NCBI GenBank assembly: GCA_009922615.1
Contig: RFVF01000008.1
Location: 1-64,000, forward strand
From: Pseudomonadota bacterium
GTDB taxonomy: Bacteria; Verrucomicrobiota; Verrucomicrobiia; Limisphaerales; SXTU01
Direction: 5' to 3'
DNA length: 64,000 nt
Positions 52,911 through 62,204 of this stretch are shown in pieces (the stretch's first letter is position 1; every line of letters begins with the position of its first letter). The position numbers were made by a program, and so were the translations under genes. The notes under the pieces were generated by a model. It saw only the letters and a list, made by a program, of their open reading frames with translations, made no database searches and was not told the origin of the DNA.

Positions 52911-53843
52911 CTACCGCCGCACCCACCGGTAGGCCGTCCGGGCATTCCCGGCGAAAAACTTCTCCAACGCCGCTCGTCCCTTTGCCCCGAAGTAGTCGTG
53001 CACGATGCCCTGCACGGTTGCGAGCTTCGCGAACCGCTCGCTCACCGGCCAGTTGCTGCCGTAGATGAGCCGGTCAGGGCCGAACGCGTTCCACGCGATG
53101 TCCAGCCAGGGCCGGTAAAACTCCACGTCGCGCGGCGCGGAGCCATCGTTCTTGCCGGTGCCTTCCACCAGCGCGGAGACTTTCAGGAACACCTGCGGAA
53201 ACTTCGCGGCCGCCTCCAGGTCTGCCCGCCACGTGGGCAAGACGTTCTTCCCGTCGATGCGTGTGTTCGAAAGATGATTGATGACGATCCGCAGCCCGGG
53301 CAGCTCCTTCGCGAGCCGCGCTACCTCAGGCAGCAGCGTCGGCCCGCCGTTCACGTCGAGCTCAAGGTCCGCGTCGGCCAGGCGCTTGATGTCGACGATG
53401 AAAGCCGCGTTTCCCAAGCCCGTGCGCAGTGCGCCCTCGCTGATGCGGATGCCACGGTAGAGCGGGTTCGCGGCGAAGCGTTTTAAGTGCCCGGCGAACG
53501 CATCTTCGCCGGGCTTCAAGTTGCCCACGAAGCCGACGATGAATTTGTCCTTCGCCGCGAGATCGAGAATCCACTGGTTGTCTTCCACGAGCGGGCTGGC
53601 CTCCACCACGACTGTGCCCGTAACCGGCTGCGGCACCGGCTGCGCGCGGTAATCCGTGGGCAGCATGGTGCGGTAGAGCACGTTGTCGCCCTTGCCCGGC
53701 CACGGCACACCCTCGGGCCGCTTCGGGTCGTAGAAGTGCGTGTGACAGTCGATGATGGTGAGCGGACCGGGGGCAGCGGCGTAGGCTGGCGCGGTGGCCA
53801 AGGCGGCGGTGGCAGTGAGGAATTCACGGCGGGTCGTGGACAT
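52911..53843 (-). CDS. Tat-exported amidohydrolase family 2 protein
   Basis: 310 aa. Twin-arginine signal TTRREFLTATAALATAPA. The TIM-barrel amidohydrolase starts with IIDCHTHFYD (metal HxH) and has VVVEASP, RIVINHLSNTRIDGK (metal His) and LIYGSNWPVSE (catalytic Asp position is Asn here). Related to lactonases that open sugar lactones. The Asn in place of Asp in the last motif may change activity. The ATG at 53843 is chosen; the extension upstream is encoded by a heptamer repeat. Confidence 0.85.
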   Translation of the reverse strand: MSTTRREFLTATAALATAPAYAAAPGPLTIIDCHTHFYDPKRPEGVPWPGKGDNVLYRTMLPTDYRAQPVPQPVTGTVVVEASPLVEDNQWILDLAAKDKFIVGFVGNLKPGEDAFAGHLKRFAANPLYRGIRISEGALRTGLGNAAFIVDIKRLADADLELDVNGGPTLLPEVARLAKELPGLRIVINHLSNTRIDGKNVLPTWRADLEAAAKFPQVFLKVSALVEGTGKNDGSAPRDVEFYRPWLDIAWNAFGPDRLIYGSNWPVSERFAKLATVQGIVHDYFGAKGRAALEKFFAGNARTAYRWVRR

Positions 53844-53851
53844 GCGGGAAA

Positions 53852-53917
53852 CGTTCAACGTCCAACGCTCAACTTTCAACGTTCAAATCACAGCCCCGTC
53901 AATCCTCGACCCTCGAC
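53852..53917. repeat. Heptanucleotide repeats (CGTTCAA x5, CCTCGAC x2)
   Basis: CGTTCAA, CGTCCAA, CGCTCAA, CTTTCAA, CGTTCAA at 53852-53886, then two CCTCGAC units at 53904-53917. It lies in the gap between tyrA and the amidohydrolase gene, directly before its start. The CCTCGAC unit is the same as in the DUF1553 repeat at 41526-41553. Confidence 0.85.
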
Positions 53918-53928
53918 CTGATCCCAAG

Positions 53929-54807
53929 TCACTCCGGCGAACCACCATTCCCAACCCACTGGTCACGCCGGTGCTTCGCAGTCTCGAAAAATTCATCCAT
54001 CGCCTTCGCGTCGCCGGACTCGACCGCGCGTTGAAACTCCTGCAAGTCCTCGATGAACACGCCCAGCGAGCGGGCGAGGTGCTTGCGGTTCGCCAGCGCG
54101 ATGTCCCGCCACATCTCTGGCGAGCCCGCCGCGATGCGCGTGGTGTCGCGGAAGCCCGTGGCGCACAGCGCCGGCTGCTCCTTCGGATGCGCGGGGCTCA
54201 GGACATAATTGGCCAGCTCCGCCGCGACGACGTGCGGCAAGTGGCTCGACCGCGCGACCAAGCTATCGTGTTGGTCGGGCGTGAGGCGCAACGTGCGCCC
54301 GCCCACCGCCGCCCAGAATTCCTCGATCAATTTCACGAGCTTCACCGGCGTTTTGGCCCCCGGCGTCACCACACAAACCGCCCGCTCGAACAAATCCGGC
54401 CGCGCTGCCGCCGGCCCAGTCTTCTCGGCGCCCGCCATCGGGTGGCTGCCGATGAACAGCGCGCCAGCCTTGCTGAAAATGGGTTCCAGCTCCGCCACCA
54501 CACTACCCTTCACGCTGCCCACATCCGTCACCAGCGCGCCGGCCTTGAGCGCGGGCACACACTGCTCCGCCAGTGACCGCATCTGCGCGATGGGCGTGCA
54601 AAACACCACGAGATCCGCCTCGCGCACCGCCGCGAGCAGATCCGTCGTGGCGCGATCCACCACGCCCAACCGCTCGCACTCGGCGATGCTCGCCTCGCGC
54701 CGCACATAGCCCTCGACGCGGCCGGCGAGCCGGCGCTGTTTTAGTGCCAGCCCAAGCGAACCGCCCAGCAGGCCGACGCCGACGAGCGTGACTTTCGGGA
54801 AATGCAT
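53929..54807 (-). CDS. tyrA: Prephenate dehydrogenase
   Basis: NAD(P)-dependent oxidative decarboxylation of prephenate (or arogenate) in tyrosine synthesis. 292 aa. Rossmann motif VGVGLLGGSLGLALK, then VFCTPIAQM, TDVGSVKG, GSHPMAGAEKTG and LTPDQHDSLVARSSHLPHVVA, which carries the catalytic His. A helical C-terminal domain has GFRDTTRIAAGSPEMWRDI. No chorismate mutase or ACT domain is fused. Confidence 0.94.
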   Translation of the reverse strand: MHFPKVTLVGVGLLGGSLGLALKQRRLAGRVEGYVRREASIAECERLGVVDRATTDLLAAVREADLVVFCTPIAQMRSLAEQCVPALKAGALVTDVGSVKGSVVAELEPIFSKAGALFIGSHPMAGAEKTGPAAARPDLFERAVCVVTPGAKTPVKLVKLIEEFWAAVGGRTLRLTPDQHDSLVARSSHLPHVVAAELANYVLSPAHPKEQPALCATGFRDTTRIAAGSPEMWRDIALANRKHLARSLGVFIEDLQEFQRAVESGDAKAMDEFFETAKHRRDQWVGNGGSPE

Positions 54808-54891
54808 GGGCCAAAGATGCCGCGCAACCGCGGAAGTTCAAACGGAAATTCGTCCTCTGTAGAAGCGCACGTGCCTACGAGCCAGTTCAAC

Positions 54892-55581
54892 TCACGTGCT
54901 GTGCGTGGACAAGCCCTTCAGCCCGTGGGCCAGCAGGAGCGCGAGCTTGTAGCCCAGCGCGAGCGCGGCGACGAGCAGCATGGCCCCGGCTCCGCGCGAC
55001 ATGTTGAGCATCGCCTTGTCGGACAAGTGGCGCTTGCCCAGCGAGACCGCGTAGCTCAGGAGCGTGAACCACGCGAGACCGCCGGCCGCCACACCGCTGA
55101 TACACAGGGATTTGCTCGTCCAGTTCGGGTCCACCCATTCATGTGAGAGAAACGTGGCCGAGAGAGCGACCCAGAGCAGCAGCACACCGGGATTGCCCAG
55201 CACGCGCACGAATCCGGTCCAAAACGCCGTGTGCGGGTGAAGCTTCTGCTCGATGCGTTCGGCGCTGCGCGAGGTCACAGCCATTTGTTTCGCGAAGAGA
55301 TATTTGCAGCCGAGGTAGCTCATGAGCGCGAAGCTGGCGAGCTGGATGATCGCCGTGGCGATGTTCGAGGTGAATAGACTCGAGAACCCCGCGAAGCCGA
55401 GGGCGCAATACACCGACTCCATCAACACCGAACCAGCCCCGATGAGAAACCCCCACAGGAAGCCACGCTCGCCGCCTTCGTGGATGATCGTGACATTGAT
55501 CGGGCCGACCGGGATGGAGACAAGGAAGCCGCTGATGAGGCCGGTCAGGAATGCTTCGAGCAGCGGGTAGTCAGGCAACAT
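54892..55581 (-). CDS. LysE-family translocator
   Basis: Six-helix inner-membrane exporter of the LysE/RhtB superfamily, usually for amino acids. 229 aa with hydrophobic segments at about 10-28, 40-62, 67-88, 120-140, 150-172 and 190-215. The family start is LISGFLVSIPVGPINVTII (normally GxxPGP). It starts 2 bp after pssA ends, so the two are cotranscribed. Substrate unknown. Confidence 0.88.
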   Translation of the reverse strand: MLPDYPLLEAFLTGLISGFLVSIPVGPINVTIIHEGGERGFLWGFLIGAGSVLMESVYCALGFAGFSSLFTSNIATAIIQLASFALMSYLGCKYLFAKQMAVTSRSAERIEQKLHPHTAFWTGFVRVLGNPGVLLLWVALSATFLSHEWVDPNWTSKSLCISGVAAGGLAWFTLLSYAVSLGKRHLSDKAMLNMSRGAGAMLLVAALALGYKLALLLAHGLKGLSTHST

Positions 55582-55583
55582 GG

Positions 55584-56453
55584 TCAGGCGTGATGCTTGC
55601 GTGGCGGCTCTTCTTCGTCTTCTTCGTCGTCTTCCTCGATATCATGGCGCATTTGCCGGGAGATGCGCGGGCGGATGAAGCCGTAAATCAAATAGAGGGT
55701 GAAGACGAGCGGCGCGACCACGGGCAGAATTTTCTCCCACAAGACGAAGAAGGTGGCCAGGATGACCAGGATCGTCAGCATCTTGTGGAACGGCTTCGCC
55801 GCCCGCCAGTTGAGCTTCTTGAACGAGGGATATTTCACCTCGCTCACCATCAGGTAGGAAAGGAACAACAGCAGCACGGGCAGCACGTAGCGCCAGTTGC
55901 CCACGGCGAACTCCTTCTCGTCCCACCACATCAGGAAGAGTGTCAACGACGCCACCATGCCCGCGGCCGCCGGAATCGGCACGCCCGTGAATTCACCACT
56001 GTTATTGCTCGGGGACTGCGGCATCACGGCCATACAGTTGAACCGCGCGAGCCGAAATGCCCCGCAGATGAGGTAAATCGCCGCAATCAGCCAACCCAAT
56101 TCCGGCGAACCAAAGACATCCCGCAGCACGATCCGATGCACCAGGAACGCCGGCGCAACGCCAAACGATACGACATCCGCCAGTGAATCAAACTCCCGCC
56201 CAAACGGACTTTCCTTGCCCACCATCCGCGCCACCCGCCCATCCAGCAGATCAAAAATGCACGCGAGCAGAATGTAGAGCAACGCCGCGCGGATGTTGGG
56301 ATACGGGGCCTCGAGCTTGGACTCGACGATCTTGGTGATGGCCAGAAACCCGCAGAACAGGTTGCCCGCCGTCATCAGGTTCGGCAGGAAATAAATCCGC
56401 AACTTGGCGTCCTCGGAGCCGTTGGAGCTGGGTGCTGGGCGTGGTGTCTCCAT
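55584..56453 (-). CDS. pssA: CDP-diacylglycerol-serine O-phosphatidyltransferase
   Basis: Makes phosphatidylserine from CDP-diacylglycerol and serine at the inner membrane. 289 aa with about eight membrane helices. The CDP-alcohol phosphotransferase motif DLLDGRVARMVGKESPFGRE, continuing to FDSLADVVSFG, has all catalytic Asp residues. The start LPNLMTAGNLFCGFLAI is typical of the long PssA type. The acidic tail (IEEDDEEDEEEPP) is an odd but common extra. LysE follows at 2 bp. Confidence 0.95.
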   Translation of the reverse strand: METPRPAPSSNGSEDAKLRIYFLPNLMTAGNLFCGFLAITKIVESKLEAPYPNIRAALLYILLACIFDLLDGRVARMVGKESPFGREFDSLADVVSFGVAPAFLVHRIVLRDVFGSPELGWLIAAIYLICGAFRLARFNCMAVMPQSPSNNSGEFTGVPIPAAAGMVASLTLFLMWWDEKEFAVGNWRYVLPVLLLFLSYLMVSEVKYPSFKKLNWRAAKPFHKMLTILVILATFFVLWEKILPVVAPLVFTLYLIYGFIRPRISRQMRHDIEEDDEEDEEEPPRKHHA

Positions 56454-56541
56454 GGATAGCCCGTGACTCAGATTTCAGCGTGTTGCACGGCGCGGATGCT
56501 AGTCAGTTCGCCGCGCTTGAAAAGCGAAACCTTGCGCGCCC

Positions 56542-57774
56542 CTATTTCTCCACGTTGATGACCGTCGGCTGCACGCGCTGGCCGTCGCGCAGCCGGTCAC
56601 CGGGGTAAAGGATCACTTCGTCGCCATCCTTCAGGCCCGCCAGGATTTGCGTTTCCGAACCGCTGCTGCGCCCGGTCTTGACCAGCCGCAGTTGCACCTG
56701 GTTGGTGGCGAGCAAAAACGCCGCCCAGTCTGCCCCGCGCCGGAACAGCGCGCCGGAGGGCACCTTCAATGCCCGCGCCTCCTCCCACATGATCACCCGA
56801 CCCTCGACACGAAAATTGTCGCCCAGACTCAGGCGCTCCTCCACCGGCGTGAGCAAGTCCACCACCACGTTCACGCGTTGCTCCTCCACGCCGAGCGCGG
56901 AAACTTTCGTGAAAGCCGCTGGTTCCACCAAGCGCACCTGTGCGCGCAACGGCTGCGGGCCACCCCAATGCTCCAATTCCACCTTCGTCCCCGGAGCGAT
57001 GGCCGCCCCGTCGCGCGAGAGCACTTCGATCACCGCCTCCAGGTCCGCCGGATTACCTACCTCGACCAACGGGGTGCCCGCGTTCACCACCCGCGCGCTC
57101 TCCTCGAACACCCGCAGCACACGGCCCGTGGCCGGAGCCTTCACCTCGACCGGCGCACGGGTGGCATTCGTCACCCCGGGCGCAATGACGAACTCCAGCA
57201 ACTCAGCCTCGGCCTGCCTCAACGTGCTTTCCGCGACGGCCAACTCACGCGCCGCCGCCGACTCGCGCGACTGCACGGCCTCCAGTTCCTGCGGTGAAAT
57301 CACCTTGTCCTTGCTCAACTGCTCGATGCGCTTCAACTCCGTGGCGGCGAACCGGTGCGCTTCTTTCGCCTTGGCCACGCTCGCGCTGGCCACGTCCCGC
57401 CGCGCCTCGGCCAGCGTGCGTGCCCGCGCGTCGAGCAAGGCTGGCGGCAGCGGCTCGATCACCGCCAGCAACGTTTCGCCCGCCACCATTTCCGCCCCGG
57501 CCTTCCACGCGATGCGCCGCAAGTAACCAGCGACCGGTGCGGCGGCTATGTAGCGTTGCTTGATGCGCGTCTTGCCCTCCTCGTTGACGGTTACGCGCAA
57601 CGGCCCGGTCGTGACGCGCGTCGTTTCGACGATCACCGGCTTGGGCCACATCCCCGCGACGATCAGACCGATCAGCGCGAGCGCCCCCAGCCACGGCACG
57701 AGGCGACGGAAGAAGTTCCGCTGCCCGTTACGGCGGGCAGCCGTGGCGACCGGTGGGTTGGCAGAGACGCTCAT
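56542..57774 (-). CDS. HlyD/DevB-type ABC exporter adaptor
   Basis: 410 aa. Cytoplasmic tail, membrane helix (LVPWLGALALIGLIVAGMW at about 25-43), first lipoyl half (VAGYLRRIAWKAGAEMVAG), coiled-coil hairpin (about 110-190) and second half (VKAPATGRVLRVFEESARVV). The C-terminal barrel ends with VILYPGDRLRDGQRVQP. Last gene of an ATPase-permease-adaptor set on the minus strand, as in DevBCA/MacA-like exporters. The outer-membrane partner is not adjacent; the NodT-like factor at 1173 belongs to another operon. Confidence 0.9.
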   Translation of the reverse strand: MSVSANPPVATAARRNGQRNFFRRLVPWLGALALIGLIVAGMWPKPVIVETTRVTTGPLRVTVNEEGKTRIKQRYIAAAPVAGYLRRIAWKAGAEMVAGETLLAVIEPLPPALLDARARTLAEARRDVASASVAKAKEAHRFAATELKRIEQLSKDKVISPQELEAVQSRESAAARELAVAESTLRQAEAELLEFVIAPGVTNATRAPVEVKAPATGRVLRVFEESARVVNAGTPLVEVGNPADLEAVIEVLSRDGAAIAPGTKVELEHWGGPQPLRAQVRLVEPAAFTKVSALGVEEQRVNVVVDLLTPVEERLSLGDNFRVEGRVIMWEEARALKVPSGALFRRGADWAAFLLATNQVQLRLVKTGRSSGSETQILAGLKDGDEVILYPGDRLRDGQRVQPTVINVEK

Positions 57775-57831
57775 GAACAGAAAACGATGCGTGCCATCCG
57801 AGCCAGTTCCGGGCTCACGACTTCATCCGTG

Positions 57832-57866
57832 ATTCGCCATTCACCATTCATCATTTGCCATTCAGC
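57832..57866. repeat. Heptanucleotide repeat (ATTCGCC-type x5)
   Basis: Units ATTCGCC, ATTCACC, ATTCATC, ATTTGCC, ATTCAGC at 57832, 57839, 57846, 57853 and 57860. It fills the gap between the permease stop and the adaptor start, so it is probably in the mRNA of this operon. Confidence 0.85.
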
Positions 57867-60233
57867 TCATTCCGGCGCGCGCAGAGCCCCGACGAGATTC
57901 AACTGGTTCAGCCGGCGCAGCACCAGCAGGCCGGACAACGTCGAGGCGATGGTCACCACCATCACGGCGAACGCGAAATTATGCGTCGTGAAGACCAGCG
58001 GCAAGCGCACGGTTTCCGTGTTCACCTGCGTCACGATGGCCGTCGCGAAGCCCGTGCCCAGCAGCAAGCCCAGCGGCACCGCGCACAACGCGAGCAGCAC
58101 CAGCTCCGTCACCAGCACCGCGCCGACTTCGCCCTGCGAGAAACCGATCACCCGCAGCGTGGCCAGCTCGCGGGAACGCTCCGCCAGCGAAATGCGGGCG
58201 TTGTTGTAAACCACACCGAACGCCACCACCGTCGCGAACACGAGGTAGATCATCTGGATCAGGTTGATGCTCGCCGCCGTGGTCTTCGCAAAATTCTCGC
58301 GCAACGACTCCTTGATCGCAACCCAGCCGATGCGTGGCACGGTCTTGAGCGCGCGGAGAAAATCCGCTTTGTGCGCCGCGTCGATGGTGAAGCTCGCACC
58401 CGTCACCACGTCGCCCTCGCCCATCAGGCGGTTGAGGCCGTCCAGCTCCATATAAGCGGAGATGCCCGCGAGGTCTTCCGCCAAGCCAAGCAGCGTCACG
58501 TCGCGCACGAGTCGTTTGCCTTCCAGGAATTCCACGTGCAGTTCGTCGCCGATTTTCGCGCCGAGCACCTCGGCAAGCTTCGAGGAAACCACGATGCCGT
58601 CACTGGGCAACGCGATTTGCGTGTTGCCCTTGGCGACGACGCGGCTGTGCTGCGCGGCCCGCGGCTGGCCTTGAATGCCGATCTGCCGGTGCCGGTGCTG
58701 AAAGCTGATGCGCGCGAACGCGCTGCGCAGCGGCTCGACCGCGAGCACACCCGGCAGGTGTGCAAAGGCGTGCTGCGCCCGGCGGTTGCCCGGCTCGATG
58801 AGGCCGACCGTGATGTCCTGCCGCTGCACCACGTCCCACTGAAATCCCAGCACATGCGTCACGCTGTCGCGAAAACAGTTGGGCACGATCATGATGCCCG
58901 TGGCCAGCGCCAGACCCGCGACGGTGAAGAACGCCTGCACAGGCCGCCGCTCCAAATTGCGCACCGCGATGCGGAACGAGTGCGAGAGCAGGTGCGAGAT
59001 GCCGGTGCGTTCGAGTAACGCCGGGCGGTAATTCGCCGGTGGCTCGGGCCGCATCGCATCAGCCGGCGGCAGCTTCGCCGCGCGGCGCACCGCACCAAAC
59101 ACGCCGACCACCGCCGCGAACGCACTGACAAACAACGCGACGACAAACGCGCTGCGGTCGAGCCGGAACGCCAGCTCGGGAAAACGGAAGAACAGGTGAT
59201 ACATCTTCACGAGCTGCTGGCCTTGGAAATAGCCGCCGATGCTGCCGAGCACCGTTCCGCCCGCAACCATCACGAAGGCGAACTTCAAGTAGTGCAGCAC
59301 GATCTGTCGGTTCCCGAAACCGAAGGCCTTGAGGATCGCGATTTGTTCACGCTGCAAGTTCAGCAGGCGCGAGAGCACCGCGTTGGTCATGAACGCCGCG
59401 ACGCTGAGAAACACAATCGGGAACGCGATGGAAAGCGTGCGCAGCACGCCGATCTCATCCAGCACGCGGATGTGCGACGGATGGTCCGCCCGCCCGAACG
59501 CGCCGCGCCCGCCGAAAGGTTCGAGCAGCGGGTCCAACGCCGCGATGACCGCTCGTTCGCTGGCGCCGGGCTCCAGCTTGAGCGTGAGTGAGTTGAACGC
59601 GCCGTAGAGATCGAACGCGTAAGCCAGCTCCTCGTAGGGCATCCAGAACACGCCGTAAGTGCGGTTGTCTGGCAGCGCCGCGCCGGGCCGGGACTCGAAG
59701 ATGAACTCCGGCGAAAGCACGATGCCGGCGACGCGGAAATCTTGTCGCCGGCCGTTGAGCAACAGCGCGATCTGGTGGCCGGGCTGAAGCTTGTTCGCGT
59801 CAGCGAAGGCTTCGCTGACGAGGACTTCGCGGCGTTTCCCCGGCTGCAGCCACTGGCCGCGCCGGAGGAAGAGGCGGTTCAACTCCGGTTCGCCAAAGTC
59901 CGGCAGCGAACGGACGTTGCCGCTCGCCGGCTCATCAAGGCCGGGAATGTCCAGCGTGACCTGCACGGAGATGCCGGGCTGCGCGGCGGAGATGCCGGGA
60001 ATCGCGCGCACACGCTCGACGAGCGAGAGCGGCGCGCGCTTGAGGTAGGCGAAAACCTCGGCGAAACGGTGGGCGCGATAGTATTCGTCGCGCGTGGATT
60101 CGAGCGAGTAGATCAGACTCCGCGCCATGATGAGCATGGTCAGCCCGCACGCCATCACGAGTGCGACCGCGACGGCCTGCCCCTTCATGTGGCCCAGGTC
60201 GCGCCAGAGTTTGCGGTCGAGGTGAGGGAGCAT
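57867..60233 (-). CDS. ABC transporter permease, double FtsX domain
   Basis: 788 aa. An N-terminal helix (about 18-40) and a large periplasmic MacB-type core domain (about 40-245) precede three membrane helices with the FtsX signature (FLSVAAFMTNAVLSRLLNLQREQI). A second copy follows: helix near 435, second periplasmic region (about 455-650), then helices with VAFGVVYNNARISLAERSRELATLRVIGF. Partner of the ATPase 122 bp upstream and the adaptor 92 bp downstream. Substrate is unknown; lipids or glycolipids are exported by the related DevBCA system. Confidence 0.9.
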   Translation of the reverse strand: MLPHLDRKLWRDLGHMKGQAVAVALVMACGLTMLIMARSLIYSLESTRDEYYRAHRFAEVFAYLKRAPLSLVERVRAIPGISAAQPGISVQVTLDIPGLDEPASGNVRSLPDFGEPELNRLFLRRGQWLQPGKRREVLVSEAFADANKLQPGHQIALLLNGRRQDFRVAGIVLSPEFIFESRPGAALPDNRTYGVFWMPYEELAYAFDLYGAFNSLTLKLEPGASERAVIAALDPLLEPFGGRGAFGRADHPSHIRVLDEIGVLRTLSIAFPIVFLSVAAFMTNAVLSRLLNLQREQIAILKAFGFGNRQIVLHYLKFAFVMVAGGTVLGSIGGYFQGQQLVKMYHLFFRFPELAFRLDRSAFVVALFVSAFAAVVGVFGAVRRAAKLPPADAMRPEPPANYRPALLERTGISHLLSHSFRIAVRNLERRPVQAFFTVAGLALATGIMIVPNCFRDSVTHVLGFQWDVVQRQDITVGLIEPGNRRAQHAFAHLPGVLAVEPLRSAFARISFQHRHRQIGIQGQPRAAQHSRVVAKGNTQIALPSDGIVVSSKLAEVLGAKIGDELHVEFLEGKRLVRDVTLLGLAEDLAGISAYMELDGLNRLMGEGDVVTGASFTIDAAHKADFLRALKTVPRIGWVAIKESLRENFAKTTAASINLIQMIYLVFATVVAFGVVYNNARISLAERSRELATLRVIGFSQGEVGAVLVTELVLLALCAVPLGLLLGTGFATAIVTQVNTETVRLPLVFTTHNFAFAVMVVTIASTLSGLLVLRRLNQLNLVGALRAPE

Positions 60234-60355
60234 GGATTAGCTGCGAAAGAGCGCAGAGAACACAGGAAAAGGACAACACTCAACTTCGGACTCCCAACGC
60301 TGAAGGTTCTCCGCGTTGCGCTCCGTGTGCCCTTTTGCGGCCATGAGGTTTGCTT

Positions 60356-61096
60356 TCACCACTTGAGACTGTCGGGCCGCGCGCGGCTCGCGTTCTCGTG
60401 GATGTGATGCACACGGCCGTCCGAGAAGTGGATGACGCGGTCGGCCATGTCGGCCATGACCGCGTTGTGTGTGATGATGACGGTGAGCGTGCCCAGCTCG
60501 CGATTCACGCGCTCGATAGCTTCAAGCACGACGATGCCGGTGCGCACATCGAGTGCGCCGGTCGGCTCGTCGCAGAGCAGGACCTCCGGCCGCTTGGCAA
60601 TGGCGCGCGCGATGGCGACGCGTTGCTGCTCGCCGCCCGAAAGCTGCGCGGGGAAATGATCGAGTCGCGGGCTGAGGCCGACCATTTCCAACGCGGCTTC
60701 GGGAGCCATCGGATCGCGCGCGATCTCCGTGATGAGGCCGACGTTTTCGCGGGCGGTGAGGCTGGGGATGAGGTTGTAGAACTGGAAGATGAAGCCCACC
60801 GAGTCGCGGCGATAGCGCGTGAGCTGCGGGTCGGTTGCGTGGGTGAGATCGAGGTCACGATAGGCCAGCTCACCGTCGGTCGGCACGTCGAGGCCGCCGA
60901 GCATGTTGAGCAACGTGGTTTTGCCGCTGCCCGAGGGGCCAAGCAGCACTACGAGTTCGCCCGCCCGCAAATCCAGATCCACGCCAGCCAGCGCGCGGAC
61001 CTCGGCATCGCCGCTGCCGTAAACCTTCGTCAGGCCACGCGCGCGGAAGACCTGCGAGCGGGCGGTGGCGGGCGGATTGTCGGAACTGGAATTCAT
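60356..61096 (-). CDS. ABC transporter ATP-binding protein (LolD/DevA-type)
   Basis: 246 aa. Walker [21 protein letters not shown]-loop [17 protein letters not shown], signature [16 protein letters not shown], Walker [14 protein letters not shown], switch His in VIITHN. The D-loop and FQFYNLIP block are typical for MacB/LolD/DevA ATPases. The ATG at 61096 gives a normal N-terminus ([17 protein letters not shown]). First gene of the exporter set. The 122-bp gap to the permease has a GCAGAGAAC-type short repeat and no gene. Confidence 0.94.
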   Translation of the reverse strand: MNSSSDNPPATARSQVFRARGLTKVYGSGDAEVRALAGVDLDLRAGELVVLLGPSGSGKTTLLNMLGGLDVPTDGELAYRDLDLTHATDPQLTRYRRDSVGFIFQFYNLIPSLTARENVGLITEIARDPMAPEAALEMVGLSPRLDHFPAQLSGGEQQRVAIARAIAKRPEVLLCDEPTGALDVRTGIVVLEAIERVNRELGTLTVIITHNAVMADMADRVIHFSDGRVHHIHENASRARPDSLKW

Positions 61097-61148
61097 CCTG
61101 CGACCGAGCGGCGGCAGCTTCGCCGAGCGCGCGCCGAGAGTCGAGTTT

Positions 61149-62126
61149 TCACCGGCCCGCGTGGAATCTGAACGCGCCGGACTGCCATTCCTTCTCCACG
61201 TCCGTCGCGACCAACCGCCACCCAGCCCGGCGATACGCGCGTTCGACCTTGGCGAACTGCGTCTGCAAAATCCCTGCAAGCACGAGCACCCCGTCGGACC
61301 GCACGCGGTTCAGGATGCGGTCGCGCTCGGCAATGAGCAGGTCGTAGATCAGGTTCGCGCAGACGACGTGATAGCGCGTCGCGCTGGCCAGCGGGAGTCG
61401 GGTGAGGTCGTGGCGGACGGGCTTGACGAGGTGCGCGACGCCATTCTGGGCTGCGTTCGCTTTGGCCACACGGACAGATTCAGGGTCGAAATCGAAGCAG
61501 CGCACCGGCGAATAACCCAGCTTCGCGGCGGCGATGGCGAGGATTCCCGAGCCGGTGCCGATGTCGAGGAGGGAGAGGGGGAGATCAAGGTTACGAGGAA
61601 GATAACGATTATGAGCCGGCCGCGACGCGGCGGCTGCCTTTTCTCCTAATCCTACGCCTGCCCTCACCGCGACCAACTGCCGCAGACAGAATCCCGTCGT
61701 CGCGTGATGCCCGGTGCCGAAGCTCAACCCCGGATCCAGGATGACGACGGCCTGGCCCTTGCGCGCCTTGCGTTTTACCCAACTCGGTTTGAGCAGCAAC
61801 GCGTCGCCGATTTCCACAGGCTTGAAGTGGCGCTTCCACGACTCGGCCCAATCCTCGCGCCGCACCTTGCTCGCGGAAACTTCGCCGGGTCCGATGTCCA
61901 ACCCGCAGCCGTCGATGTTGCGCAAGCCCGCCTGCAGCTCTGCCCGCGCCGCCGCGCTCCACTGCGCGGACTTTTCGAGATACGTGGACACAGTCGTCTC
62001 TCCGGTCTCGGCGTCGAAGTAGGTCGATGGCGTCTGGCCGAAGAGCGAGAGCAACAACTCCGCGACCGCCTCCTCGGCCTCGCGTGAGGTGGCGATGGAA
62101 ATCTTGGTGAGCGAGGCAGATTTCAT
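61149..62126 (-). CDS. prmA: Ribosomal protein L11 methyltransferase
   Basis: SAM-dependent methylation of ribosomal protein L11. 325 aa. N-terminal substrate-recognition domain (about 1-80), then [43 protein letters not shown], the SAM motif [19 protein letters not shown] and [10 protein letters not shown] (the NPPY-like NANI position). A segment of about 31 residues (about 155-185, [17 protein letters not shown] onward) is inserted between the FGTGHH block and the SAM motif, where family members have a short loop. The insert is in frame and looks repeat-derived. Confidence 0.92.
   Translation of the reverse strand: MKSASLTKISIATSREAEEAVAELLLSLFGQTPSTYFDAETGETTVSTYLEKSAQWSAAARAELQAGLRNIDGCGLDIGPGEVSASKVRREDWAESWKRHFKPVEIGDALLLKPSWVKRKARKGQAVVILDPGLSFGTGHHATTGFCLRQLVAVRAGVGLGEKAAAASRPAHNRYLPRNLDLPLSLLDIGTGSGILAIAAAKLGYSPVRCFDFDPESVRVAKANAAQNGVAHLVKPVRHDLTRLPLASATRYHVVCANLIYDLLIAERDRILNRVRSDGVLVLAGILQTQFAKVERAYRRAGWRLVATDVEKEWQSGAFRFHAGR
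61572..61664. repeat. In-frame repeat-derived insertion in prmA
   Basis: Low-complexity DNA with runs such as GATCAAGGTTACGAGG and AAGATAACGATTATGAG beside a GC palindrome (CCGGCCGCGACGCGGCGG). It corresponds to the extra loop in PrmA. Similar GATTACGA-type strings occur as dispersed repeats in this phylum (from memory; not checked). Confidence 0.55.
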
Positions 62127-62204
62127 TTTGGATTGGCCGCAGAAGGGTGCAGAGGTCGCGAGGAGGTTTCTGTTTGGGTTCTCTGCGTTCTTTCGGGCAA
62201 AGAA

